Positions 45,312 through 56,269 of a stretch of DNA of 64,000 bases are shown in pieces. Each line of letters begins with the position of its first letter. Position 1 is the stretch's first letter. The notes under the pieces were generated by a model. The model ran no database searches, was not told the DNA's origin, and saw nothing but the letters and a program-made list of their open reading frames with translations. Source of the DNA: Candidula unifasciata (taxonomy: Eukaryota; Mollusca; Gastropoda; Stylommatophora; Geomitridae); contig CAJHNH020006079.1 of the NCBI GenBank assembly GCA_905116865.2, forward strand, positions 317,501-381,500. Reading direction: 5' to 3'. A program made the translations under genes and the position numbers.

Positions 45312-47010
45312 ATATTCAGTCTTGATTTCTAAACTCAGTAAGGTTAAGGTTGGGAGAGCACGCAAGACCTTCCAGTATAAGTGGACCAACAACCTACTTG
45401 GACGCCTTAGACGGGGAGCATGCAAAAGAACTGCCAGAACTAATTTTCTACAGCCCCTATGGTGGACTCCAGAAGTAGAACAGGCATGGAAGGCAAAGAG
45501 AGCCGCAATGAAGCAGCTAAAGAAAGTACGACAGACACCCTCAAGCTCACGAGAGGAAGTGGAGATGGCGGAGAATGTGAAAAAAGATAAGGTGGAGGTT
45601 TTCAAGCGCTGTGCTGCAGAGGCCAAAAGAGCAAAGTGGGAAACTTTTGTGAATGATATGGGAGGCAATAAAACATTGGGGAAATTCTGGAAACTGCAAA
45701 GGCAGATGCAAAGTAAAGATCGGCTTATGACAGTTGGAACAATCATTAGAGACGATGGTGTGCGTGTGACAACAGACAAGGAGAAAGGGGAGGCTTTTCT
45801 CCATAGGGTTATAGCTCAGACAGATCATAATGATGTAGACATCAGGGATGCAGTTAGAAAGGAGTTAGCTGGCACCTTGAAGAATTTGCATTATGAAGAC
45901 ATGATACAAGTGGAAGATATCAAACAAATTTTGAAAAAAGCAAAAGACACTGCACCAGGGCCTGATGGTGTCAGGTATGGTCACATGAAGGTTTTGAGCG
46001 ATGTAGACCTGGCGGAGATGGCTGACAGAGTATTAAGACAGCATCAGTACCGCAGAACTGGGTGCACAGCTATCCCACTACCAAAACCTTTTAAAGATCA
46101 TACAAAGCTTAGTGGCTTTAGAATCATCACCTTACAAAACACATTTGGGAAAGTCTTGGAGAAGATAGTTGCTGTAAAGTTACAAGAATTTTTGGAAAGG
46201 GAGAAGCTTCTCCCAAGAGGTCTGGGAAGTTACAGGCCAGGAAAGGACACTTGGGCGCATGTGGCCACTTTTGCTTTTGACGTCTATGAAGGGTTCCAGA
46301 ACAGACAGGAAACTATGGCGGTAGGACTGGATCTCGAGGATGCTTACAACAGCGTGAGATACGACATCTTAATGACTGCACTGAGGGAGAAGGAGGTCAA
46401 TCCATGGCTGGTGAATTGGGTTGCAGCTGTCCTGTATTCACGTCGGATTGCTCTCCGACTGGGCTCATGGACCTCTGAACCATGCACTTTGGCCCCAGGA
46501 CTGCTACAGGGATCCGCCATCTCACCTGTGCTCTTCAACATGTATACGATAAAGATTGCAAGCCTAGAAGCACCAGGAGTTGGAAGGATACTGACTTTTG
46601 CGGATGATATACTTGCATATAGGCAGGGGGAAGAGAGGGAACAAACAGCTCGGGAGCTACAAGCGACAGTAGACAAAGTGACTGAGTGGTGTACAGAAAT
46701 GAAGGCTGTCGTCCACCCGGAAAAGGCGTCTGTTTGTGGTGTTCTCTGGACAACAGAATCGTTAAAACTAATGTCCAAAGTCTCACGATAGATGGTAGAG
46801 ACGTCAACAGAGAGAGCAAACTGGAGTATCTGGGAATTATATTTGACAGGAGCCTGTCATTTAAGGACCATGTGGAGAGTGTTGTGACGAGATGCCAAAA
46901 AGGACTTAGTGCACTTAAGACTATGGATGCAATTGACATAGAGCAAAGAATGCTTTTCACACTATATCAGCACCTGATCCTGTCAGTGGTGGATTACGGC
47001 CTTGGACTGC
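45312..47010 (+). pseudogene. LINE: reverse transcriptase domain with one frameshift
   Basis: RT motifs in order: APGPDGVRYGHM (about 45950), ITLQNTFGKVLEKIV (46130), VGLDLEDAYNSVRYDIL (motif A aspartate, 46325), LLQGSAISPVLFNMYT (motif B, 46505), ILTFADDILAY (catalytic DD, 46595-46615) and LEYLGIIFDRSLSF (46825). The frame shifts between about 46715 and 46745, so the last part (thumb) is in another frame. The catalytic residues visible are all present. It copies the element's RNA at the nicked target in live relatives. Confidence 0.93.
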
Positions 47011-47454
47011 TTACCGTTTCAAAGAGCCAGATGGACAAACTAGAGTGCATACAGAACGCGGCTATGCGGGTCATTCTGGGTTGCACCAGAGACACCCCAG
47101 TGGTGTGTATGCGACAAATCCTTGGTTTGCCGACAGTTGCAGATAGGCACAAGGTGCTGCAGGCGAAGTCATATCTCAAGGTAGCTGCAGACACAGACCA
47201 CCCCCTGCATGAGGCTCTGGGTGCAGTTAAGGGTCAGCGGCTGATAAGAGGGAGGTCATGGATGGCTCAGGCAGAAGACACAATCAGACAGGTTTGCATC
47301 CTTGAGAACATTAGGCGAGGAGAGGAGTGGGTCAAAGTGCCAGCTGAGCAGTCAGACTTGTATAGAGTCATAATCACGCTGAGCTGGGAATGCAGAGACT
47401 GGCCAGCAGGGGCCACAGAGGTGGAAATTCAGCAATTAAATCAAGATAATGCTC

Positions 47455-48110
47455 GCTCAGAGGATCTGATCATTTATACAGATGGTTCAGTGTCAAGAGG
47501 CAAAAGAAGTGCTTGGGGCTTCTTAGCAAAAGTTAATGGTCTACGTTTGGTGCAGGAGAGCCTAGCATATGATACCACAACATCCAGCTTAAGAATGGAG
47601 GTGGAGGCGGTCACTGCAGCTTTCCGCTGGCTAGAAAACACGTCAAACACACACATCATGATTGTAACTGATTTAGAAAGCATGCTGAGGAAGATCAGAA
47701 CAGGTATGCTTCGTGCAGAGTGGCATGCTTCGCTGCAAAGGACACGAGTGAGGAGTATTGTCTGGATTTTTTCACCGGGTACGCCGGTGTGTTGGGAAAT
47801 GAACAGGCGGACAAACTGGCTGGCTCTGCACAACTTGGTGGAATACTGCTACATGATAGGGCAGACGTGGTTAGTGCCTTGTGGGAGAGCGTGTACAATT
47901 CGGAGGAGCAGATGGATCACTACAGTCTGGTGAGATTGATACAGTTGGGGGTGACGAGAGGTTCTGGGCAGAAGCTCGAGGCTCAGAGGAAAGGCAAGAC
48001 AGACGTTTATTCAGAAAGCTACTAGCACCTTTAGTATTGGAACTCTTCGCTGGCTGCTGAAGATGGGGACGAGGCGCTTATGGGAATGCCCTGAGTGTTG
48101 TGATGTCGGT
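47455..48110 (+). pseudogene. LINE: RNase H domain and C-terminal CPECC tail, frameshifted
   Basis: RNase H catalytic sites: D in IIYTDGSVSRG (47472), E in LRMEVEAVTAAF (47595), D in IVTDLESML (47665) and D in GVLGNEQADKLAG (about 47790-47820, after a frameshift near 47760). A C-terminal region follows with GVTRGSGQ and, after a further frame change past 48000, LRWLLKMGT and WECPECCDV. The last motif is intact in the truncated copies at 2294 and 17699 and may bind zinc or nucleic acid (inference). Confidence 0.9.
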
Positions 48111-48300
48111 TCTTGATTCAAATCAAATCAAATCAAGAATGTTGTGTTTTTTTAATGAAAAGTAAATTTTAAAATTCTGTATGCATATACGAATACGCAT
48201 ATTTTGAAAAAATATTACGTTAAAAATTAACAGTAAAGATTTGTACATTGTGAAGAGAAACCAAGAGTGACTTAAGTAAAATATTCTTTCTGTTACCTAC

Positions 48301-48322
48301 TTTTTTTTTTTTTTTTTTTTGA
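48301..48322. repeat. Poly-T tract
   Basis: A run of about 21 T just downstream of the LINE, in intron 14. It could be the reversed poly-A of a small retroelement, but no body was recognised. Confidence 0.6.
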
Positions 48323-48434
48323 ATTGCAGTTTTAAAACATTACCTCTGATTTTTATATAATATTCATAAAATAAAATAGCACTTGAAATGTCATCTCTGG
48401 TAATGCATGCTTGATAAGTGAGGTTGATCTAATA

Positions 48435-48520
48435 TCCTAGGAGGTAAAGGCATCCAGTAATTTGTTGGCCATATTACCCGTCGAGTCCCATGTGGTCTGT
48501 AAAAATATAGGTCCAACACT
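48435..48520 (+). mobile_element. SINE family B, 3' fragment
   Basis: 'aggaggtaaaggcatccagt', 'ttggccatattacccgtcga' and GTCTGTAAAAATATAGGTCC correspond to the end of family B. Confidence 0.6.
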
Positions 48521-48616
48521 TTTTGTCAAATGTGTGTTTAAAGGGATCCTTAATTCATCTTTGCTAGTGAGTTTGATCATCTTGTTTTGATTTATCACAG
48601 AAAGGTGTTTTTAGAC

Positions 48617-48844
48617 ATTAATTTCTGGTTATTTATATTGAGAATGAAAGTTCTAAAATGGTACTTTTAGTTTAATGAAATGTGAGTTTTTATGACAAGA
48701 GAACTGAAGCATATTCTTTAAACGTAAAATATTAATTTCTGGTTATTTATATTGAGAATGAAAGTTCTAAAATGGTACTTTTAGTTTAATGAAATGTGAG
48801 TTTTTATGACAAGAGAACTAAAGCATATTGTTTAAACGTATAAT
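48617..48844. repeat. Recent 114-bp tandem duplication
   Basis: Two copies starting ATTAATTTCTGGTTATTTAT at 48617 and 48731 differ at only a few positions, so the duplication is young. Confidence 0.96.
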
Positions 48845-49049
48845 ATTTTTTTTTTTTTATATTCAGTTAGTTTTGATAATTTTTCATTTGCTTCCTGGGC
48901 TAACATGTTGATGCTATAAACCATAGATAATTCCATTACCAGTCATTAAGTTTGTGACAGAGATATTTAAACTAGCGACATGTCTACATGTGGGCTGACA
49001 GTTCACCTTATGTAATAATTTTACATGTGTGTAGCCAACTTATCATAGC

Positions 49050-49300
49050 TGACTACTTCCATCAATCTGACAAACTGCATTTTTGTTAGCGACTGTTGGC
49101 TTTGGTACCTCTAGCAACTGCCTTATGCATTTACTGCATGCGCATATTTCTGGAATGTGCCGGGACTAATTGTTTGTTCACCTTTTTTTTTAAAAATAGG
49201 ACAGTGAGGGACATTTCATTTGTTTTTCACTGGCACAGAAACGGAGCAAGTATGGGGTGATCCAATTGCAGTGAAGTTGATACTCGACTAAGACAAGTAA
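49050..49300. repeat. Dispersed repeat (partner of 3500-3730)
   Basis: Shared blocks 'ctgttggctttggtacctct', 'gccgggactaattgtttgtt' and 'ggacagtgagggacatttca'. The fold-back arm seen near 3441 is not evident here. Confidence 0.7.
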
Positions 49301-49974
49301 TTAGAAAGTTTAAATGAGGCCTGCAGTTATGGATGTACAGAAGAATGTCATATTTTATGTACAGAAAATAAAATCAAATGTAGAGGTTTATAAAGATGGG
49401 ATGAAAGAGAGCTGATGAAAGAAAATAAAACTATTTCAAACATATTAAAAGACATGACACTTTTATAAAATCCAAACTGAAGGGAAGAGTTGAAAGTAAG
49501 TGAGCAAGAGTTAGTCAGCAATACAAGTGTGAGGGTAACACAAAATATGAATCAACAAAAGTCTGTGAGGGAACAAAGGACAGACAGTATTGGAGATGTG
49601 TTGCAGCCAACCTTCACTGGATATTTTTGCGATTGTTTAACTGAATCACATAGCAAGAAATGTGAAGTATTTTGTTTTTGTACGTTTTCTGTCACACCAT
49701 TATGACATTAATTACCCAGTTATTTTTCTAACAATCTTTAATTCTATTAGCTCCAGAGTGGTGTGGACAAAATCCTGCTTCTAGTGGGAATTGAACCTTG
49801 GTCCACTGTGTTGATATACCAGCACTTGACTATTTCAGCACTTGACTATTTCAGTACCAGGTCCATCATACGCTTCTTGGTTATTACAAAGAATCACTAA
49901 AATCTGTTTGGGACTGAAATAATTAACCTTTAATATTAATATTTAATCATCTCTTTGTCCAGACCAGTTGTAAA

Positions 49975-50205
49975 GACCAGTTATTTAGTGCACTAAATCA
50001 AAGTCCTTCCTTCAAAGTCGGAGTGCATCTGACTGAGAGGCAAGGAACTAGCAGTCTGCATACAAATGAGTCAGATCTGTAAAACCGATGCACATGCAAC
50101 ACTCAGGTTCTGGAACATGACCTCAGTCCAGAAGTTGATGAACAACCAGAACTTTCTGCCAGAGTTTACAGCTGGTGAACGTGACGAAGAAGAAGAAGAA
50201 GTATA
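49975..50205 (+). mobile_element. SINE family E (good copy)
   Basis: CGGAGTGCATCTGACTGAGA, AGCAGTCTGCATACAAATGA, CAGGTTCTGGAACATGACCT, CCAGAACTTTCTGCCAGAGT and 'ttacagctggtgaacgtgac' followed by (GAA)n. The last two blocks correspond to the unit of the 54.4-kb array read on the other strand. Confidence 0.85.
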
Positions 50206-50209
50206 CCAG

Positions 50210-51480
50210 CTCATTAGAACAATAGTTAAGGTTCTGTGCACTATCCCAGTACGTCTCTGCTTGGACCTGTTTCACACAATGCGTTAAAGACCAGAAACTG
50301 TTTTGACAAATTGCCAGTACCTCAACAATTAAAAATCTATCGACAACTCTAATGAGAGAAAGAGCACTAATCTAGCAGATAGATTCTATATTTTTTTTTA
50401 TATATATATGATGCCAGGACAATACACTAGTAAGTCAGAGAAACATCTGATAGCAGCAAACACTTGATTTCTGAGCACAGCGCAGTGTGAGGACAGAAAA
50501 AAATTAATTGGGCTTTCCTTCGTGAAGCAGATGAAAATAGACAAATTAGTTATAGTACATCCTGGCAATCACAGTTTTTTGGCATGCTATATGGAGACGC
50601 CCATTTCAAACTCAGTACAAACTGAGTAAGATAATGATCAAGAGGATGACAGAGATAACTAACTTGCGTGGGCAAATGAGGTAGTTATTTACTTGAATCT
50701 GTGTTACTTTAAATCAATCTGTTCTGTTCTTGTGTGTACCTTCATCCACTCTATTCCAATTGTTGTTTTTACTCTGTCCTAATCTTCTGTAGATGTATCC
50801 GATTTATTCCAGTTGTCACTCGAACTCCATTTGTCCTCTTCTTGGGTACAGTCATCCACTCTATTCCAATTCTTGCTTTAATTCTGTATTTCTAAAAGCT
50901 GTATTTTTTCCCTAATACTAAATAATAGGTGACTCTAAAGTACACAGTTTTTGGGTTGAGAAACTCTTGAAATAATAGTATGGGACTGAAAAAGAAATAT
51001 TTTTCACAGTGTGATTGCATTGCACTGAAGTTAAATGTCTATATACCAGTGGTTCTTTTAGCAAAGACCTCAGACACTCCAAATTTTAAAAGTCTGCTAG
51101 GGACCCCATACTCTTTAAGAGCCAGGTGAGATGGTGAACCGTGACTAGCTCAGATTATCAGCATAGCACATGATATTGATGTATGCATTTTTCTTTAACA
51201 TTCCAGACCCATGGGGTTCATTGCTGCCAGTATCATCCATCTTCATCCATCTCTGTGATTAGCCATCACTTTCTAGTCAGTAAATCCAAATATTTATAGG
51301 TCTACCTGTTTGTTATCTCTCTGTCTTCTTGGTCTGCCTCATGGTCTACTCCCAATCATCTGCTTGTGTACAAACTGTTTGTTCCTCTGTTATCTGTCAA
51401 TTTCTCTGTATACCCCAACTGTTGCAGTCTATTAGCCCTTATGGTGTCAGTAATACAAATAAATTAAAAGAAGTAAAGTA
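50210..51480. other. Intron 14, no gene seen
   Basis: Mostly unique AT-rich DNA. A dispersed repeat at 51205-51330 (GGGGTTCATTGCTGCCAGTA) matches about 4940-5070. A short TA run is at about 50395. Confidence 0.45.
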
Positions 51481-51484
51481 CACA

Positions 51485-51735
51485 AGATACTTTTCCCCAC
51501 CTTTAGGCATACAAAGCTAGACCTGTTGTTTTTTTTTAGACCAATTGGTACTGGGTTGGTGATGTGGTCAACATGATGCCGACTGCCTTTACTTCCCATG
51601 TCTGTACCTGGTACAGGCTTCATCAACCTTTGAACCAAAGTCATTTTTTGTTTAAAGTCTGGCTTCATCAGGATCCGAACTCAGAACCTTTTGATCTGCA
51701 GGTGAGTGTCTCACCACTCACCAGGGTGGCTCCAG
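51485..51735 (-). mobile_element. SINE family B (reverse)
   Basis: Reversed order of family B: 'ccacctttaggcat', 'gaccaattggtactgggttg', 'gatgtggtcaacatgatgcc' + GACTGCCTTTACTTCCC, then GATCCGAACTCAGAACC and 'ctcaccagggtggctc' (tRNA-like head). It ends about 80 bp before the terminal exon. Confidence 0.85.
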
Positions 51736-51817
51736 GTCCCAGAAATTAATGGTGATTCAAACCGATTATACACTGATGAAGGTTGCATTACTGTATATAT
51801 TCTTACATTATTTACAG

Positions 51818-51873
51818 ACCCAACCCAGCCAGCTCACACTATGTATCGGAGGAGTCGAGTGTCCTTGAGGTGA
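51818..51873 (+). CDS. FAM149B1: FAM149B-like terminal coding exon 15
   Basis: The acceptor is CATTATTTACAG. It completes residue 579 and encodes PTQPAHTMYRRSRVSLR followed by TGA (51871-51873). The short basic C-terminus matches the type of ending in vertebrate FAM149B1 (arginine-rich, VSRTR). Intron 14 is 7.6 kb, so an extra symmetric exon inside it cannot be ruled out. Confidence 0.85.
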
Positions 51874-52254
51874 AAGGACAATCCAGAACTGCAGCCATCT
51901 CTTAAGCCTTGCCTCTGTGATCACCATCTCTACTCAGCAACGGAAAGCTTCAGTGTACTTATTCAGCAGAGACATGTATATCTGTTGACAGGGTCTGTTT
52001 TCGAATGGAACCAACAAGGAATTTGTGAATGGTTTCAGCAATTGCATCTTCATTTACTACATTTTTCTGTCTGAAAGAATGTGAAGGTTTTATTATGAAT
52101 GCGGCAGGACTTTACTCCCTGTTTTAATTGTTCTCTAATATTAATTTTTAAAGGTCAGTTATTTCTAATGATTTGTTTTTTACTTTCCACAAAATTTAAG
52201 TAATGTTAAATAATAATGATTATGAGAATACAAAGTAACACAATTTTTAATAAA
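51874..52254 (+). other. FAM149B1: 3' UTR of the FAM149B-like gene (proposed)
   Basis: It runs from the stop codon to the first convincing AATAAA (52249-52254). It contains no further exon signal. The minisatellite that follows at 52260 starts right after the signal. Confidence 0.5.
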
Positions 52255-52259
52255 TGTCT

Positions 52260-52560
52260 CTGGCTGCGTATACATCATGAACTGTTGGAAATGTGAACTA
52301 CCAAATGTAGGTACACATGAACTCTTGGAAATGTGAACTACCAGATATAGGTACACATCATGAACTTTGAAAATATAAACTACCAAATACAGTTACACAT
52401 CATAAACCTATTTAAACTACCAAATACAGGTACACATCGTAAACTTTTTAAATATAAACTACCAAATACAGTTACACATCATAAACCTATTTAAACTACC
52501 AAATAAAGGTACACGTTATAAACTTTTAAAATATAAACTACCAAATACAGGTTGCCACCA
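52260..52560. repeat. About 40-45-bp minisatellite
   Basis: Around seven units with 'aaactaccaaatacaggtac' and 'acatcatgaacttttgaaaa', with deletions between units. Confidence 0.93.
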
Positions 52561-52569
52561 TTAGCTCTT

Positions 52570-53170
52570 GAAAATATTGACTGCATCCTGCAAGAGGAAA
52601 AGATTTTCTGGATCTCTGAGACCATTAGATGTTATTTCTCTTCCATCAGTGATTAAGTTACAGTATGTGACAGCTGTTCTTTTGATAGCCTAAACCATTC
52701 TTCTTCTATTTCTGCATTCACACTGAAAAGGGTGGTTGGGACTTTGTGTTGTGGTTTACAACTAGGCTGCTATATCTGCCCCTTTTGGCCTAACACATCT
52801 AATTTCAGCAAGCCCTTAATTAGCATCTTTATATGACATACTATTTTGAGGACAGATGGTCTTTTTTTCTTGTCCCCCCACCCCACAATAGAATAATTCA
52901 GATTAAGAGGGACCCACACATAGAGAATGATTCTAAATAGTGATTACAGAGAAAGATACTGGATCCCTGAGACCATTGGATGTTATTTCTACTCCATAAC
53001 TGATACAGTAACAATATTTGACAGCTGTTCACCTGATAACTCAGAAAATGTTTTATGAACGTGGTTTCTGGGACCTCTCCACAGCTGATCCTCATCCACA
53101 TGATGGCACTTTGTGTCATTGGGTGTTTATCGCTTGTGTGATGTCCTGCTGGGGTAAAATGTACTACATC
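52570..53170. repeat. Diverged repeated block pair
   Basis: 'ctctgagaccattagatgtt' at about 52615 and 'ctgagaccattggatgttat' at about 52968 start matching blocks that both include GACAGCTGTTC. The second continues into a dispersed repeat (GATGGCACTTTGTGTCATTG) also found at about 25280. Unclassified. Confidence 0.65.
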
Positions 53171-53329
53171 TACTACTCAGAATGTTCTTATCTGGTCAGC
53201 AGTAACATATCTGAATCTACAGATCTGTCATTTCTATCACTATGCTACCACAACTAACACAGGTACAAAATAGTCAATAAATATTCATGCTGATATTTTT
53301 AGAAGATAACATCACCTATTGTTGAAACA

Positions 53330-53610
53330 GTTCTTGTGGTTAAGGACAGTGGTATGAGAGTCCCTGGCATCTGTGGTTTAGGCATTGCAAACACGCTTCA
53401 TAATGCCGGGGTGCCGGGTTTGATCCCAGCAGCAGGCCCTGCACTATGCATTGACTTCAACAGTGGTATTGAGAAGCTGACCATCCAGTAAACAATGACA
53501 AAATACTGGATGTAAACTGGCCTAGATAAACTACAACAGCCAAAAAATGCTGGGGTTGGTTCTGCATTGTCTTGTAAACAATACGCAACTAACTTTTTTA
53601 AAATGAAAGT
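53330..53610 (+). mobile_element. tRNA-derived SINE, family D
   Basis: 'ggtttaggcattgcaaacac', GGGTTTGATCCCAGCAGC, 'attgagaagctgaccatcca', 'aaactggcctagataaacta' and 'gttggttctgcattgtct'. The second copy is at 57930-58125. Confidence 0.78.
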
Positions 53611-53619
53611 CACACCATG

Positions 53620-54425
53620 GATGAGGTTTGGACCTCACCACATAATGTTCCCAAAGACAATGTAGATAGATACCTGTCATGAACCTACGGTTCATGTATG
53701 TGAATGACCGACAGTGCAGATAGTAGTTAAGATTACTACTCTGTCCTTCTGTTCTGTTGTCTGGTAAACATAATTTTTGTCCAGTCATATTATGTTAGTA
53801 AAATTTAATTCCTACTACTCTAACTCACTGTCACTGATTAAAAAAATGGACAATGTATGAATCCGCTGCAGCCACCTCCATAATTTACATGTCACAATAA
53901 TTATTATTTACACACATTTAAGCTCTTTCAGTCCCAAGGGGTTTAGCATCAGTGGCCCAAGGAATAGTACAAAGAAACGGATAATCAGCGCATCTTGCAT
54001 TCATTAGGCTTCTAGGATAGAACTGATGAACGTATGATGCGTTCCTTGAGACTGAAAGAGTTAAACTCATAACACGCATTAATTATGTGTACAGTTTTAC
54101 CAAATAACCATAAATACTTTATCTCAGTTTGTAATATAAGCTAACAATAGTCTGGAGTAAATGTGTGTTATGAGTGTATTTTTCTGTTTTAACATGGCAG
54201 TTTTGTAGTTATTTTTTATTTTCAAGCAGCTACCTCAATTGAATCATTAGAAGTGCCAAAAATTAAATTTTTTTTTGTATTTATAATTTGTTTTCCTCAT
54301 TTTTCTCATTTTAAATTCCACAGTTATTGCCTTCCGAAATATTTGATCTGTATAATGACTGTGCATTGTCTGTCTAGGCATTGTCTGTCTACAGACATTG
54401 TGAAGAATCAGTTTTCTGTTGTTTT
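53620..54425. other. Intergenic, no gene seen
   Basis: AT-rich DNA between SINE-D and the 51-bp array. The ORF on the minus strand at 53531-53788 lacks any recognisable motif. Confidence 0.45.
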
Positions 54426-54429
54426 GTTC

Positions 54430-56268
54430 TTTTTCTCAGTGTACCCAGCTGTAAACTTCAGGAGAAAGTTCTGATTGTTCTTCTTCTCAGTGTACCCAGC
54501 TGTAAACTCCAGGAGAAAGTTCTGATTGTTCTGCTTCTCAGTGTACCCAGCTGTAAACTCCAGGAGAAAGTTCTGATTGTTCTTCTTCTCAGTGTACCCA
54601 GCTGTAAACTCCAGGAGAAAGTTCTGATTGTTGTTCTTCTCAGCGTACCCAGCTGTAAACTCCAGGAGAAAGTTCTGATTGTTCTTCTTCTCAGTGTACC
54701 CAGCTGTAAACTCCAGGAGAAAGTTCTGATTGTTCTTCTTCTCAGTGTACCCAGCTGTAAACTCCAGGAGAAAGTTCTGATTGTTCTGCTTCTCAGTGTA
54801 CCCAGCTGTAAACTCCAGGTGAAAGTTCTGATTGTTCTGCTTCTCAGTGTACCCAGCTGTAAACTCCAGGTGAAAGTTCTGATTGTTCTTCTTCTCAGTG
54901 TACCCAGCTGTAAACTCCAGGTGAAAGTTCTGATTGTTCTGCTTCTCAGCGTACCCAGCTGTAAACTCCAGGAGAAAGTTCTGATTGTTCTGCTTCTCAG
55001 TGTACCCAGCTGTAAACTCCAGGTGAAAGTTCTGATTGTTCTTCTTCTCAGTGTACCCAGCTGTAAACTCCAGGTGAAAGTTCTGATTGTTCTGCTTCTC
55101 AGCGTACCCAGCTGTAAACTCCAGGAGAAAGTTCTGATTGTTCTGCTTCTCAGTGTACCCAGCTGTAAACTCCAGGTGAAAGTTCTGATTGTTCTTCTTC
55201 TCAGTGTACCCAGCTGTAAACTCCAGGTGAAAGTTCTGATTGTTCTGCTTCTCAGCGTACCCAGCTGTAAACTCCAGGAGAAAGTTCTGATTGTTCTGCT
55301 TCTCAGTGTACCCAGCTGTAAACTCCAGGTGAAAGTTCTGATTGTTCTTCTTCTCAGTGTACCCAGCTGTAAACTCCAGGTGAAAGTTCTGATTGTTCTG
55401 CTTCTCAGCGTACCCAGCTGTAAACTCCAGGTGAAAGTTCTGATTGTTCTTCTTCTCAGTGTACCCAGCTGTAAACTCCAGGTGAAAGTTCTGATTGTTC
55501 TTCTTCTCAGTGTACCCAGCTGTAAACTCCAGGTGAAAGTTCTGATTGTTCTTCTTCTCAGTGTACCCAGCTGTAAACTCCAGGTGAAAGTTCTGATTGT
55601 TCTTCTTCTCACTGTACCCAGCTGTAAACTCCAGGTGAAAGTTCTGATTGTTCTGCTTCTCAGCGTACCCAGCTGTAAACTCCAGGAGAAAGTTCTGATT
55701 GTTCTTCTTCTCAGTGTACCCAGCTGTAAACTCCAGGTGAAAGTTCTGATTGTTCTGCTTCTCAGTGTACCCAGCTGTAAACTCCAGGTGAAAGTTCTGA
55801 TTTTTCTTCTTCTCAGTGTACCCAGCTGTAAACTCCAGGTGAAAGTTCTGATTGTTCTGCTTCTCAGCGTACCCAGCTGTAAACTCCAGGTGAAAGTTCT
55901 GATTGTTATTCTTCTCAGAGTACCCAGCTGTAAACTCCAGGTGAAAGTTCTGATTGTTCTGCTTCTCAGCGTACCCAGCTGTAAACTCCAGGAGAAAGTT
56001 CTGATTGTTCTGCTTCTCAGTGTACCCAGCTGTAAACTCCAGGTGAAAGTTCTGATTGTTCTTCTTCTCAGTGTACCCAGCTGTAAACTCCAGGTGAAAG
56101 TTCTGATTGTTCTGCTTCTCAGCGTACCCAGCTGTAAACTCCAGGTGAAAGTTCTGATTGTTCTTCTTCTCAGTGTACCCAGCTGTAAACTCCAGGTGAA
56201 AGTTCTGATTGTTCTTCTTCTCAGTGTACCCAGCTGTAAACTCCAGGAGAAAGTTCTGATCGTTCTTC
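54430..56268. repeat. 51-bp minisatellite, about 36 copies, derived from SINE-E tail
   Basis: The unit (AGTGTACCCAGCTGTAAACT + CCAGGTGAAAGTTCTGATTG + TTCTTCTTCTC) is very uniform. Variants (GGAGAAAG/GGTGAAAG; TTCTTCTT/TTCTGCTT; GTGTACC/GCGTACC) follow a three-unit (153-bp) order in the middle, about 54960-55440. Read in reverse, the unit is CAGAACTTTCACCTGGAGTT + TACAGCTGGGTACACTGAGA + AGAAG, matching the 3' part of SINE-E (50150-50205). The rest of a SINE-E copy follows directly at 56270-56460. Three long ORFs on two strands arise from the 17-codon unit and are not genes. Confidence 0.97.
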
Positions 56269-56269
56269 C

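Larger units (their letters stand above)
44568..48134 (+). mobile_element. I-type non-LTR retrotransposon (EN-RT-RNase H), defective
   Basis: 3,567 bp flanked by an exact 11-bp target duplication AAGAATGTTGT (44557-44567 and 48135-48145). It contains an endonuclease remnant, a reverse transcriptase with FADD, an RNase H domain and a C-terminal cysteine motif. It ends with a short TCAAA-type repeat (ATTCAAATCAAATCAAATC). There is no separate upstream ORF1, so it is probably a 5'-truncated copy. RNase H after RT places it in the I superfamily (I, Nimb, Ingi and relatives). An internal stop and at least three frameshifts make it inactive. It is the longest copy of the family whose 3' ends recur in the window, and sits sense-oriented in intron 14. 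Confidence 0.94.
4049..52254 (+). other. FAM149B1: FAM149-family gene (FAM149B1-like), 15 coding exons seen
   Basis: This entry joins the exons listed below. All 15 have AG/GT boundaries and their phases agree at every junction, giving one open frame of about 596 residues to the stop at 51871. The product has the FAM149 signature domain (DUF3719) at visible residues 85-140, then conserved islands: GYPPVTPSACVKD, VWQEIMSWMREL, INELLHISSMSL, LARPNTTNAM and a basic C-terminus YRRSRVSLR. Length and motif order match human FAM149B1 (582 residues). That protein is linked to primary cilium length and signalling, and its loss causes Joubert-type ciliopathy. FAM149A is the alternative, but the PNTT motif and short basic tail favour B1. 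The first exon begins in mid-codon (phase 2), so start codon, 5' UTR and promoter lie upstream in an exon I could not identify. A candidate AATAAA is at 52249-52254. Introns range from about 0.6 to 9.9 kb and hold nearly all repeats in the window. Confidence 0.9.

Noticed and set aside
45303..46960. Minus-strand ORFs of 93 to 158 codons
   Set aside because: Antisense shadows of the LINE reverse transcriptase.
49490..49705. 71-codon polar ORF
   Set aside because: It starts in AT-rich intron without splice sites in the gene's phase and has no motif.
54430..56268. CRISPR-like regular repetition
   Set aside because: Units are contiguous with no unique spacers, there is no leader or cas gene, and the genome is eukaryotic.
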